From the NCBI GenBank assembly GCA_964545585.1, contig CAZJFT010000023.1, positions 1-14,494 on the forward strand: 14,494 bases of DNA, in the 5' to 3' direction. Positions 1-6,884 of this stretch are shown piece by piece (position 1 is the stretch's first letter; the number at the start of each line of letters is the position of its first letter). Below the pieces are notes generated by a model. That model searched no databases and was not told the origin of the DNA. It was given only the letters and a program-made list of their open reading frames with translations. The translations under genes were made by a program, and so were the position numbers. This DNA comes from UBA9642 sp964545585 (GTDB lineage Archaea > Nanobdellota > Nanobdellia > Woesearchaeales > UBA9642).

Positions 1-141
1 ATGAAAGTAGAGAGATTACACATAGTCCTAAGAGATTACAGTGTCGAATGGCAGAAGCAAGGGAATAAGTTGAAGTCTAGATTGACCAATACGGGGAAAA
101 AAATCAAGGAACATTTCCATAAGATTATAGGCAAGAAATAA
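1..141 (+). CDS. Small basic protein, or C-terminal end of a gene entering from the left
   Basis: An open frame runs from the first base of the window to a TAA at 139-141 and encodes 46 residues, beginning MKVERLHIVLRDYSVEW. The C-terminal half is rich in Lys and Arg (for example NTGKKIKEHFHKIIGKK) and looks like an amphipathic helix. I recognise no family. The ATG sits exactly at the window edge, so it may be a true start or an internal Met of a longer protein; no upstream signal can be seen. It converges on the minus-strand TRAM gene across an 88-nt AT-rich spacer that holds A-tracts, which are T-tracts for the opposite strand. That it is coding rests only on the open frame and plausible composition. 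Confidence 0.35.
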   Translation: MKVERLHIVLRDYSVEWQKQGNKLKSRLTNTGKKIKEHFHKIIGKK

Positions 142-203
142 GCATTTCTAGATTATAAAAAAAACAGGAGAAATATAAACATAGAAAGAACTATAAAGAT
201 AAT

Positions 204-212
204 AAAAAAAAA
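204..212 (-). terminator. T-tract terminator of the TRAM gene
   Basis: Nine consecutive A on the plus strand read as T9 on the minus strand, 17 nt past the stop of the TRAM gene. Archaeal RNA polymerase terminates at such U-tracts without needing a hairpin. A second minus-strand T-run lies near 158-165 as a possible backup. Assignment is from sequence pattern alone. Confidence 0.45.
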
Positions 213-229
213 TTAAAATAATTTAGAAA

Positions 230-637
230 CTAGAATTCTTCTGAATCCTGTGAAGCATCATACTCTTCTTCAGGCTCTGCTTGCTCTTCTTCTGCAGCTG
301 GCTCTTCAGATGGCTGTTCTCCACTACTTTCTGATTCATCATAGCTGCCGATTACATCTGCAAAAGCGACCTTCTTAGCAACCTTCTTTATCCTGATCTT
401 TACCTTGTCTCCGACTTTTGTTCCAGGAACGAATATCACGAATCCTGACTTCTTTGCTATACCGTCCCCTTTCTCTGCGACTGCCTCTATAACTGCATTC
501 AACTCTTCTCCCTCTTTCACTGGCTGGAATGGCCTGTTTCCGCCGCCGCCACCGAACTTCCTTTGGCCGCCGCCTCCGCCGCCGCCATATCCTCTATTAC
601 CGCCGAACCTATTTCCAAATCTTCTTTCATTCTCCAT
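230..637 (-). CDS. TRAM-domain RNA-binding protein with Gly-rich N-terminus and acidic tail
   Basis: A 135-residue protein in three parts. Residues 1-36 are Gly/Arg/Asn/Phe-rich, with RRFGNRFGGNRGYGGG-type RGG-like sequence. Residues about 38-98 form a TRAM domain, a small OB-like beta barrel (core VAEKGDGIAKKSGFVIFVPG, then VGDKVKIRI). Residues 99-135 are strongly acidic (Glu, Asp, Ser). Stand-alone TRAM proteins are typical of archaea, where some act as RNA chaperones comparable to bacterial cold-shock proteins; that role here is inferred. The ATG at 637-635 is preceded by AGGTG with 6-nt spacing, which supports the start. A TATA-like element on this strand lies near 752-761, giving a leader of roughly 90 nt, and a T9 tract follows the stop. 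The coding strand is clear despite a Pro-rich shadow frame opposite. Confidence 0.9.
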   Translation of the reverse strand: MENERRFGNRFGGNRGYGGGGGGGQRKFGGGGGNRPFQPVKEGEELNAVIEAVAEKGDGIAKKSGFVIFVPGTKVGDKVKIRIKKVAKKVAFADVIGSYDESESSGEQPSEEPAAEEEQAEPEEEYDASQDSEEF

Positions 638-643
638 GTCTTA

Positions 644-648
644 CACCT
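644..648 (-). promoter_or_regulatory. Ribosome binding site of the TRAM gene
   Basis: On the minus strand AGGTG lies 6 nt before the ATG of the TRAM gene and pairs with the GGTG part of the archaeal 16S 3' end. A short palindrome CTTAGACTAAG (663-673) lies further upstream in the leader and could fold weakly. Confidence 0.5.
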
Positions 649-751
649 TTATACTTTGAGAGCTTAGACTAAGACATCTATCACCTAAGAAATAGCATGA
701 CAAATACTCATTCATTTCTAAACTCCCTATGTGCTTCAAGAGTGCAACTAT

Positions 752-761
752 GTTTATAAAT
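752..761. promoter_or_regulatory. TATA-like element in the TRAM/pilin divergent spacer
   Basis: The near-symmetrical run TTTATAAATTTTA sits in the 207-nt spacer between the divergent TRAM and pilin genes and could be read on either strand. On the minus strand it places a start near 730 for the TRAM transcript. The pilin gene has its own closer TATA element at 822-830, so this one is more likely for TRAM. The rest of the spacer shows no other structure I can support. Confidence 0.4.
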
Positions 762-821
762 TTTATGATGAACACATATATGAAAAGAGATAAACAGACT
801 GGAGCACAAATAACAGAAACA

Positions 822-830
822 TATTTAAAT
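822..830 (+). promoter_or_regulatory. TATA box of the pilin-like gene
   Basis: TATTTAAAT is centred 19 nt before the ATG at 845 and 25 nt before the in-frame ATG at 851. The usual archaeal TATA-to-start distance of about 25-27 nt therefore fits a leaderless message beginning at the second ATG. No ribosome binding site precedes either ATG, which agrees with leaderless initiation. Confidence 0.5.
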
Positions 831-844
831 CACGGCTGTTAATT

Positions 845-1312
845 ATGAGCATGTTAAAAAGAGGTAAGAAGGCCATTTCTCCATTGATAGCTACAGTGTT
901 ATTGATAGCATTCGCAGTATCCATAGGTACATTGATTATGAATATAGGTAAGGATGTGCTTGCAAATGTCGGTGATTGCACAGATGTTAAGATGGAAGTA
1001 CAGACTATAAACGGCAAACCGTTGTTCTGTTATGACCAGGATAATGATAAGATAAATATGATGATAAAGAACAGTGGAGGAGTAGATATAAAATATATCA
1101 GGCTAGGCATAACCACGGCCGATTTTAACCATGAGGAGATAAATATAGATGACAGCGCCCTTAAGGCAGGAAAGACGTTGACAAAAAGCATCGATTATTC
1201 GAGAGAAGGTTCTTTCAAGACAGAGATAATACCTGTCATAACTGCTTCCGGTAAAGAAACTGTATGCCTAGATAATGCAATTATCGCAGAGACTACGGGA
1301 CCCTGCAATTGA
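845..1312 (+). CDS. Archaeal type IV pilin-like protein with class III signal peptide
   Basis: A 155-residue secreted or pilus-subunit-like protein. Residues 4-9 are basic (LKRGKK), followed by A10 and then ISPLIATVLLIAFAVSIGTL. This is the class III signal plus hydrophobic helix used by archaeal prepilin peptidase, with cleavage expected after A10. The mature domain is beta-rich and contains four cysteines (C45, C62, C141, C154) that could form two disulfides. The family assembles surface filaments or cell-envelope fibres; the exact role here is unknown. No assembly ATPase or platform gene lies nearby, so it is an orphan subunit served from elsewhere. The first ATG is drawn as start, but the TATA spacing favours the ATG at 851, two codons in. 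It is followed closely by the promoter of the NFACT-R gene. Confidence 0.85.
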   Translation: MSMLKRGKKAISPLIATVLLIAFAVSIGTLIMNIGKDVLANVGDCTDVKMEVQTINGKPLFCYDQDNDKINMMIKNSGGVDIKYIRLGITTADFNHEEINIDDSALKAGKTLTKSIDYSREGSFKTEIIPVITASGKETVCLDNAIIAETTGPCN

Positions 1313-1325
1313 TTTCTGGAATAAA

Positions 1326-1333
1326 TTTTTAAA
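1326..1333 (+). promoter_or_regulatory. TATA box of the NFACT-R gene
   Basis: TTTTTAAA lies about 26 nt (centre to start) before the ATG at 1355. No ribosome binding site precedes that ATG, so the transcript is probably leaderless. The element overlaps nothing coding and sits in the 42-nt gap after the pilin gene. Confidence 0.55.
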
Positions 1334-1354
1334 CATTATAATTCAATCATCATT

Positions 1355-2104
1355 ATGGAAGTGATTATTGATATATCAAAGCCTATAGAGCAGGCTGCCG
1401 GGAACTATTTTGATAAAGCCAAGAAGCTTAAGAAAGAGACTGTTGAAATAAACAGGTCGAGATTGGATAAGATAAAAGTTCCAGAAAAAAAAGAGAGGAA
1501 AACCCGCAAGAAGGAGTGGTATGAAAGATTCAGATGGTTCATATCAAGCGAGGGTTTCCTTGTTGTCGGAGGCAGGGATTCAACTACAAACGAGATAGTT
1601 ATCAAGAAATATACTGAAAAGAATGATATAGTATTCCATACAGAGCTCCCTGGAAGCCCATTTGTAGTGATAAAGAATCCTGATGCTGCAAATATTCCTA
1701 AAAACACATTGGTTGAGGCTGCAGAATTCTGCGCGTCTTTCTCGAAGTCATGGAAATCAGGCAGGGGGACGGCCGAAGTTTATTATATCAATCCTGAACA
1801 GCTCAGCAAGGAAGCACCTAGTGGCATGGCAGGGCTTGCTAAGGGTATGTTCATGATATATGGGAAGAGAAATTATATCGATGCAAGGTTGAATGTTTCA
1901 ATATGCAACCTTGATATCGAAGGACAGGGAAAGATAATGTCTGGCCCATTGAGTGCAGTGAAGAAATCCGCAGAGAAATATGTAGAGATAATCCCTGGAA
2001 ACGACAAGTTGAGCGATGTCGCGAAGAGAATCCAGAAGAGTATCGGCGGGGATCTTGATGAGATAATAAGGGCCCTGCCTTCAGAGTGTACTATTAAGAA
2101 ATAA
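1355..2104 (+). CDS. Stand-alone NFACT-R (DUF814) domain protein
   Basis: A 249-residue protein. Residues 1-30 (DISKPIEQAAGNYFDKAKKL) resemble the end of the coiled-coil arm that precedes this domain in Rqc2/NEMF/RqcH proteins. Residues about 54-175 form the NFACT-R domain, with EWYERFRWFISSEGFLVVGG, GGRD (72-75), KKYTEKNDIVFHTELPG and FMIYGKRNY (166-174). In the full-length family this domain binds RNA in ribosome-associated quality control, where peptidyl-tRNA is trapped on stalled large subunits. The N-terminal NFACT-N region that binds tRNA for C-terminal tailing and the helix-hairpin-helix part are absent here. So it is either half of a split NFACT or a separate RNA-binding paralogue. 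It is followed after 29 nt by a CRM protein gene, probably co-transcribed. The start is supported by a TATA box at leaderless distance. The family call is firm; the function is inferred. Confidence 0.88.
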   Translation: MEVIIDISKPIEQAAGNYFDKAKKLKKETVEINRSRLDKIKVPEKKERKTRKKEWYERFRWFISSEGFLVVGGRDSTTNEIVIKKYTEKNDIVFHTELPGSPFVVIKNPDAANIPKNTLVEAAEFCASFSKSWKSGRGTAEVYYINPEQLSKEAPSGMAGLAKGMFMIYGKRNYIDARLNVSICNLDIEGQGKIMSGPLSAVKKSAEKYVEIIPGNDKLSDVAKRIQKSIGGDLDEIIRALPSECTIKK

Positions 2105-2124
2105 TATAAAAAAAACATTGATGT

Positions 2125-2129
2125 GGTGG
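2125..2129 (+). promoter_or_regulatory. Ribosome binding site of the YhbY/CRM gene
   Basis: GGTGG lies 4 nt before the ATG at 2134. It fits the pattern in this window that genes inside an operon carry a GGTG/GAGG site while first genes are leaderless. Confidence 0.5.
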
Positions 2130-2133
2130 CAAA

Positions 2134-2406
2134 ATGGATGAAAAACAAAGGAAATTACGTTCAGAATCGAAGACGCTCAAACCTGCAATAATTATAGGCA
2201 AGAACGGAATAAACGACGAGGTAATAAAGAATATAAAGAAACATCTCAAGACATATGGACTTATAAAGATCAAGATACTTAAGACATATATTGATGGTGA
2301 TGATGGCGTCAGGGATAAGAAAGCAATTGCTGCAGATATTGCAGCAAGATGTGAAGCAAAACTAGTTGATCTAGTGGGATTCACTGTTGTGCTGGCTAAA
2401 TCATAA
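2134..2406 (+). CDS. YhbY/CRM-domain RNA-binding protein
   Basis: A 90-residue protein that is a single CRM domain and matches the usual length of the YhbY family. Residues 1-20 (KQRKLRSESKTLKPAIIIGK) give the typical first helix and strand, and GKNG (22-25) is the GxxG RNA-binding loop. The downstream alpha/beta core ends with LVDLVGFTVVLAK. Bacterial YhbY associates with pre-50S ribosomal subunits, and archaeal members are thought to bind rRNA as well; that role is carried over by homology. It follows the NFACT-R gene by 29 nt and has its own GGTGG site, so the two probably form an RNA/ribosome-related operon. The next gene starts after a 141-nt spacer with its own promoter. Confidence 0.9.
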   Translation: MDEKQRKLRSESKTLKPAIIIGKNGINDEVIKNIKKHLKTYGLIKIKILKTYIDGDDGVRDKKAIAADIAARCEAKLVDLVGFTVVLAKS

Positions 2407-2443
2407 GCAGAAGACGGACATAAGCCAAAATTCTAGCAAAAGT

Positions 2444-2452
2444 TTTATAAAT
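2444..2452 (+). promoter_or_regulatory. TATA box of the three-gene operon 2548-6804
   Basis: TTTATAAAT predicts a transcription start near 2474 and so a leader of about 75 nt before the ATG at 2548. This is unlike most promoters in this window, which sit at leaderless distance, and leaves room for control within the leader. The spacer 2407-2547 shows no other element I can support. Confidence 0.5.
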
Positions 2453-2539
2453 AGCTATTCCTATGATTAGGATATTGATAGATGATGGTCTAAAAATAAC
2501 TGAGACGGTTAAAATAATGGTCAGGACAAAAGAAAAAAA

Positions 2540-2544
2540 GAGGT
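2540..2544 (+). promoter_or_regulatory. Ribosome binding site of the 491-residue protein
   Basis: GAGGT lies 3 nt before the ATG at 2548, inside an A-rich stretch. It supports that ATG as the start. A short upstream frame ends across this start codon (ATGGCTGA). Confidence 0.45.
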
Positions 2545-2547
2545 CTT

Positions 2548-4023
2548 ATGGCTGAGAAGCAACTCACTATAGAGGAATTCGGTAAGAAACTTGGATGGGT
2601 CGAGGAAGAGTTTGAGGAGAACAATGAGGTATACATAAAGACAAATTATCCCGAGCCATACAAGAAATATAGGCTCGTATATGAATCGTTCAGCCTATCG
2701 ATGGAAGAGACATATTTCTGGATACTTGACCAATTGAAATATCAATTCTCATTCCCTAACATAGAAAAGATAACTGACATATTCTCTAGCTCAGAGAATT
2801 CATCATTCTTCGGACAGGCATCACAAAGATTAGGCATACAGCAGGACAAGATACAGACCATACTAGCCACTGTGGGAAAGATGACTAAGGATCTTTTCGC
2901 ATTGGTCAGGGAATTGAGGATTATTGATGAGAGGCTTGAGGCATACAATTCATGGGATAAGAACAAGAGTAAGGCGGCAGACGTTACGCTTAAGGAGATA
3001 TTCATAAATCTAGTCGAGAATGCTGGTGGGCAGATGAAGACAAGCTCAGTATATGGACTTGCACAGAATCTTGGTTATGCGACACTTCCTGACTGGTTTT
3101 TCAATACGAAAGTATACAACAAGTCAGACTTGGACTCCATAGTCGACAAGATACCTACAAATGCTAACTTGAAGAATGTTTTGAGGAGAAAACTGTTTGA
3201 ATTCCTTGTTTGGAAAGAGCAGACACATAAGGAATTGGTCAATAGGAGAAAGTTCAACCTGCATTATTTGAGGCAGCATTGGGGAGTTATAAAAATGTAT
3301 ATGGGTTGGCTCAAGCCCTATTTAAGGAATGTTAAGAGGCTGACTATGAGTGAGAAGCAAATAATGTCTCCAGAGGTAATTACTGCTTTCGAGACTGCCG
3401 CATTAGAGATAGAAATACTTGCATATGATGGCACAAAGACAAATAAAGGAAAACCCTCACCGTGTGTGCTTGTGACTTTCAAATATTTCGTGAAGCCATC
3501 ATTAAGCTATCAACAGCCTGAAAGTTATCAGAGAGGCGCAATCCATGTAGGAAAAGTAGATATCTCATTCAGGTCATATGGATGGGATGATGAGGATATC
3601 GATACATACAAGAAATATCGTGAGAAGGAAGAGATGGAGCTACTAAGCATAATCGATTCATCATTGAAAGCGGCGATGGATGCATTATCTGAGGATTTGG
3701 AGAAATACCTTGCAGAAGCAGGAGAAGAAGAGTTCAAGAAAAAAGAGGATCCAGAGGAGAAAAAGGACAAGCGCAGCGCATTCCAGAAATGGCTCAATAT
3801 AAGCACTGTTGAAGAACATCAGAAGGTGGATGTCTTGGAACCGTTCAAGGGCGTATTCATGGGATTCGGAGAGATACTCGGAGCGTTCCTGCCTTCACAA
3901 ACAACAAAGAGCCCTGTGGTTGAAAGCGCTCCTGCAAAGACCAAATCGGGCGCAGATGCTTCTAAAAAGATGTGGTTGTTGCTGAAGAATTATAAGAAAG
4001 CGCATCAGATGTTGACTTGGTAA
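2548..4023 (+). CDS. Conserved-looking protein of unknown function, first gene of a three-gene unit
   Basis: A 491-residue soluble protein with no signal peptide or clear membrane span. I do not recognise its family. Visible parts are as follows. An acidic, aromatic-rich N-terminus (1-70) includes EEFGKKLGW and METYFW-like segments. A helical region (90-135) contains ILATVGKMTKDLFALVREL. A basic, aromatic stretch (210-265) includes LRRKLFEFLVWKEQTHKEL and YMGWLKPYLRNVKRL. A beta-like region (280-345) holds EIEILAYDG, VLVTFKYFVKP and KVDISFRSYGWDDED. A charged acidic-then-basic coil (375-410) follows, then a short hydrophobic patch (430-448) and a Pro/Ala/Lys linker with a basic tail. The coiled-coil gene begins 4 nt downstream, so the two are surely co-transcribed and perhaps translationally coupled. 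The start is fixed by a GAGGT site. A structural or scaffold role is possible but only a guess. Confidence 0.85.
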   Translation: MAEKQLTIEEFGKKLGWVEEEFEENNEVYIKTNYPEPYKKYRLVYESFSLSMEETYFWILDQLKYQFSFPNIEKITDIFSSSENSSFFGQASQRLGIQQDKIQTILATVGKMTKDLFALVRELRIIDERLEAYNSWDKNKSKAADVTLKEIFINLVENAGGQMKTSSVYGLAQNLGYATLPDWFFNTKVYNKSDLDSIVDKIPTNANLKNVLRRKLFEFLVWKEQTHKELVNRRKFNLHYLRQHWGVIKMYMGWLKPYLRNVKRLTMSEKQIMSPEVITAFETAALEIEILAYDGTKTNKGKPSPCVLVTFKYFVKPSLSYQQPESYQRGAIHVGKVDISFRSYGWDDEDIDTYKKYREKEEMELLSIIDSSLKAAMDALSEDLEKYLAEAGEEEFKKKEDPEEKKDKRSAFQKWLNISTVEEHQKVDVLEPFKGVFMGFGEILGAFLPSQTTKSPVVESAPAKTKSGADASKKMWLLLKNYKKAHQMLTW

Positions 4024-4027
4024 AAAA

Positions 4028-4687
4028 ATGGCTACAGCAGATGACGTGATGGATATACACCCTCTTGAGAGGATGGACAGACTTAAGGATATAAAGAGTG
4101 AGAAAAAACAGTCATTGGCATCCAAAAGGAAAGAATTAGAAGAGTTAGAAGAGAGAAAAAAGCAGGAGATAGAAGAATTAGAGAAAATCAAAAGAAGAGA
4201 GCTAGAGGATTTAGATAACAAGAAGAAAGAGCTTGCCGACCTTGAGAAAAAGAAGGCAAAAGAGATACAAGAGACTGAAGACTTGATAGAGATGAGTTTC
4301 CAGGACTTGATGAGACATAAGCGCATGCTAATAAGCCAGGAAGAGCAGCTCAATAGGGAGTCAAAGAATCTGGAGCAGATGGCTGCAAATGCCCCGGGCA
4401 TAATCCCGAAGAATGTCGATTATGGAAGATTTTTTGAGAAACTTGAAGTCCCTGAACGATTATATGATATGACAAACAACGGGTTTTACAATAATCTGAC
4501 AGAACTGAAGAAAAAAGCGATGACTGGAGACTTGACACCGCAGGAAGAGACATTTGTCGAGAGATTAAGAGAAAAGTTTGAGAGTTTCAATCAGCCAGGA
4601 TACCTGAACAACAGGGATGATCACAATTACATACAGAGGTCTATGAAACTGCTTCAAGAGATAGATGTTTCATTGGCGTATAGGTAG
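4028..4687 (+). CDS. Coiled-coil protein, second gene of the three-gene unit
   Basis: A 219-residue protein. Residues about 14-115 are a long, highly charged Lys/Glu coiled coil with heptad-like leucines (KELEELEERKKQEIEELEKI, then LADLEKKKAKEI). Residues 120-219 form a separate folded tail with DYGRFFEKLEVPERLYDM, FYNNLTELKKKAM and a Tyr/Asn-rich end. The family is unknown to me, and homology claims from the coil alone would be unsafe because low-complexity helices match many proteins. It starts 4 nt after the stop of the 491-residue protein without its own ribosome binding site, which suggests translational coupling and a physical or functional partnership. The TIM-barrel gene begins 33 nt after its stop. 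A rod-like spacer or oligomerisation subunit of a complex is a reasonable inference. Confidence 0.85.
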   Translation: MATADDVMDIHPLERMDRLKDIKSEKKQSLASKRKELEELEERKKQEIEELEKIKRRELEDLDNKKKELADLEKKKAKEIQETEDLIEMSFQDLMRHKRMLISQEEQLNRESKNLEQMAANAPGIIPKNVDYGRFFEKLEVPERLYDMTNNGFYNNLTELKKKAMTGDLTPQEETFVERLREKFESFNQPGYLNNRDDHNYIQRSMKLLQEIDVSLAYR

Positions 4688-4689
4688 GT

Positions 4690-4704
4690 ATATAACTATA
4701 AATA
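4690..4704 (+). promoter_or_regulatory. Possible internal promoter before the TIM-barrel gene
   Basis: The spacer contains ATATAACTATAAATA. Its first part is centred about 27 nt before the ATG at 4721, the leaderless distance seen elsewhere in the window. The same ATG also has a TGAGG site, so transcription may come both from the operon and from here. Confidence 0.3.
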
Positions 4705-4709
4705 AGATT

Positions 4710-4714
4710 TGAGG
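4710..4714 (+). promoter_or_regulatory. Ribosome binding site that decides the TIM-barrel start
   Basis: TGAGG, 6 nt before the ATG at 4721, marks that ATG as the start. A TTG four codons earlier (4709) is in frame but overlaps this site and has no site of its own, so the longer reading was rejected. Confidence 0.5.
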
Positions 4715-4720
4715 AACAAC

Positions 4721-6804
4721 ATGGTTTTCAACACTGAATATTACACTACATTGGACAGGGGATATTATAGTACTCCTGCAATGGTCGATGCAAAAGATAA
4801 AGGCATCTATGCAGATTTCCCTGAACCGAGAGAGCAGATAACAAACTTGACCGGATTAGATATAGGATCTTCAGAGGCAGACATAGGTGGTGGTACGCCT
4901 CTTCAAAAATTGCAGGCAGCCATACGTGCCGGCTCTGCAAAAGTAGAATTCACATTCTTTGGGTCAGGAAAATCTGGAGGACAACAACACACTCCTGAGT
5001 CTGTAGGAAGGCTTGAGAGGCAGCAGATCCAGGAATTGGCAAAATTGAACCAAGTGAAATTCTCTACTCATGTGACTCCTAATGGAGTGATGGGCGTCGC
5101 TGGAATGTCTAGGGAAGGGTTTGAAGAGCAGAAAAGACAGGAAGCGGTAAGAGAAATAAATAAAGCCATTGAATTTGCAGCTGATGCAAGCACTGGTGGC
5201 GCAGTAGTATTCCATACTGGTGAATGGCAGAGACCATTGACTGATGTCAAAGGGAACTTCAAGGCATATTCTGATGAAGATAGAACTGCTCCAGTTATGG
5301 TTGTCGACAAGATAACAGGAGACGTGCAAGGGTTCAAGAGGGATCAATCTGTTTTTGAGCCGCAATTCGTTACGGCTGCAGAGATGGAAAAAGAAAGAGG
5401 AATAAGGCTAATCGGAAAAAAAGACAAGCACGGGATTATAATAGAAAAAAATGACTGGGTCGATATTGATGGCAATGCAATAAAAAAAGAATGGCTTCTT
5501 GATCCTGATAAGGCAGATAGGCTGTTCGACAGGGTCCCTAAATGGAATAAAGAGAAGACTAATTTTTTCGTCCAGGAAAGAAGGTTTGATGATTATGTCA
5601 AAGAGGCACAGGAATTGAAGAATAAAGGCATCGAGATAGATCCTGAAGTATTGTTCATGAAAAGTCAGATTGCCAACTCTGTGCTTGAAGCTAGAGGTGC
5701 ATCATTATATCACGCACAACAATATGAGGATCTGAAAAAAGAGCGAGATGCATTGATGGAGAATCTTGCATTCGTAGAAAAATTAGAGAAAGCGACGCCT
5801 CCTGAAGAGAGATGGAAACTTATCGAAAATATACCATTAGGACGCGCACAAGGTATCGGTACAAAATATTCAGCAAGTGAACAAAAGATGCCCTCAGAGT
5901 TAATCAAAGACACCATCAAAGATGTGACTAATAGGATGAGACACATCCATGAAGCGTCTGCATCTTATGATGCACGTGCACAACAGGCATTGGAAAGAAT
6001 GAATCGGGTAACGACACTCGAAGATTATGGTTTAAAAAAGAGTACAGAAACTATCGCCGAAGCAGGAATTAGTGCTATGTATTATTCTAGCAAAAACAAG
6101 AATAAGATTCAAGAGCCAATCTATATAGCTCCTGAGAGTTGGTTGCCTCAGATGTATGGCAGTCATCCTGATGAGATACGAACTTTGATAAACCAGTCTA
6201 GAGATGAGATGGCTAAGATGCTGGTGCAAAAAGGATATTCAAAAGATGAAGCTAAAGAAAGGGCAAAGATGCATATAAAAGCTACAGTTGATACTGGACA
6301 TTTCAATCAATGGAGGAAATATTGGCAGGCCAAACCAGGGGAGGATCCTGAAAAAGCGGAAAAAAGATTTGAGAAATGGTATCTTGATGAGATGGAGAAG
6401 CTTGCAAAAGATGGGATCATCGGACATATACATCTTACTGATAATTTTGGGTATGACGATGAGCATCTGACTCCCGGTCAAGGAAACGTCCCGATGAAAG
6501 AGTTCATGAAACGCATGGAAAAAGCAGGGATAAAAGACTTTATCGTCGAGAGAGGAGGAGACAATCCTATGGCATTGCAGGAGACACTTGCAGAATTCGG
6601 CAGTCCCATACACGCATTGAGCACACGTGGAAGAAGGATGAATTTTTCAAACATACCCGGCCAGAAGGAGATCATTTCAAAGCTGATCNNNNNNNNNNCA
6701 TAAGGAATGCACATTTCGGGTATAATGCTCCTGCCAATTATATAGTCGGAGCATATGCTCCTAGCAATGAATGGAAGTTATGGAGCGAAGTCCCATTAGA
6801 ATAA
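4721..6804 (+). CDS. Large Endonuclease IV/xylose-isomerase-like TIM-barrel protein (interrupted by an assembly gap)
   Basis: 656 residues can be read before a run of 10 N, and about 35 after it. The fold signature is that of AP-endonuclease-family-2/sugar-isomerase TIM barrels. The candidate metal ligands line up in order with those of Endonuclease IV: H117 (FSTHVTPNG), H165 (VVFHTGE), E472 (APESW), D524 and H527 (VDTGH), H571 (HIHLTDN), D580 and H582 (DDEHLTPGQG) and E610 (IVERGG). Between H165 and E472 lies an insertion of about 300 residues, mostly helical and charged, not found in ordinary family members. The product may process nucleic acid or isomerise a sugar; sequence alone does not decide. 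The frame read straight through the 10 N meets TAA at 6701. The other frame after the gap stays open to TAA at 6802-6804 and ends NYIVGAYAPSNEWKLWSEVP, which looks like a genuine C-terminus. The gap length is thus probably wrong. Confidence 0.82.
6689..6698. other. Assembly gap of 10 N inside the TIM-barrel gene
   Basis: Ten N interrupt the coding sequence near its 3' end. To join the upstream frame with the open downstream frame the true gap must be 2 modulo 3 bases long (for example 8 or 11), so 10 is probably a placeholder. The apparent stop at 6701-6703 is an artefact of that length. Confidence 0.9.
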
Positions 6805-6854
6805 AATAATATAAAGAATAAAAACCTATAAACCACTCAATAATAGTCATCAAG

Positions 6855-6866
6855 TTTAATAAATAA
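6855..6866 (+). promoter_or_regulatory. TATA-like element of the nucleotidyltransferase gene
   Basis: TTTAATAAATAA predicts a start near 6885. It is flanked by two direct copies of ATCAAGT (6849-6855 and 6866-6872), 17 nt apart, which could be an operator pair, though AT-rich chance matches are likely. The rest of the spacer from 6805 shows nothing else. Confidence 0.4.
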
Positions 6867-6884
6867 TCAAGTCATTTAATAATG

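Noticed and set aside
405..659. Plus-strand Pro-rich frame opposite the TRAM gene
   Set aside because: It is the complement of the Gly-rich arm; the minus strand has the recognisable TRAM domain, a ribosome binding site and a T-tract terminator.
4709..4720. TTG start four codons upstream for the TIM-barrel gene
   Set aside because: It overlaps the TGAGG ribosome binding site, which is well spaced for the ATG at 4721.
6701..6703. Stop codon of the TIM-barrel gene just after the N run
   Set aside because: It depends on the gap being exactly 10 bases; the other frame stays open to 6804 and reads like the true C-terminus.
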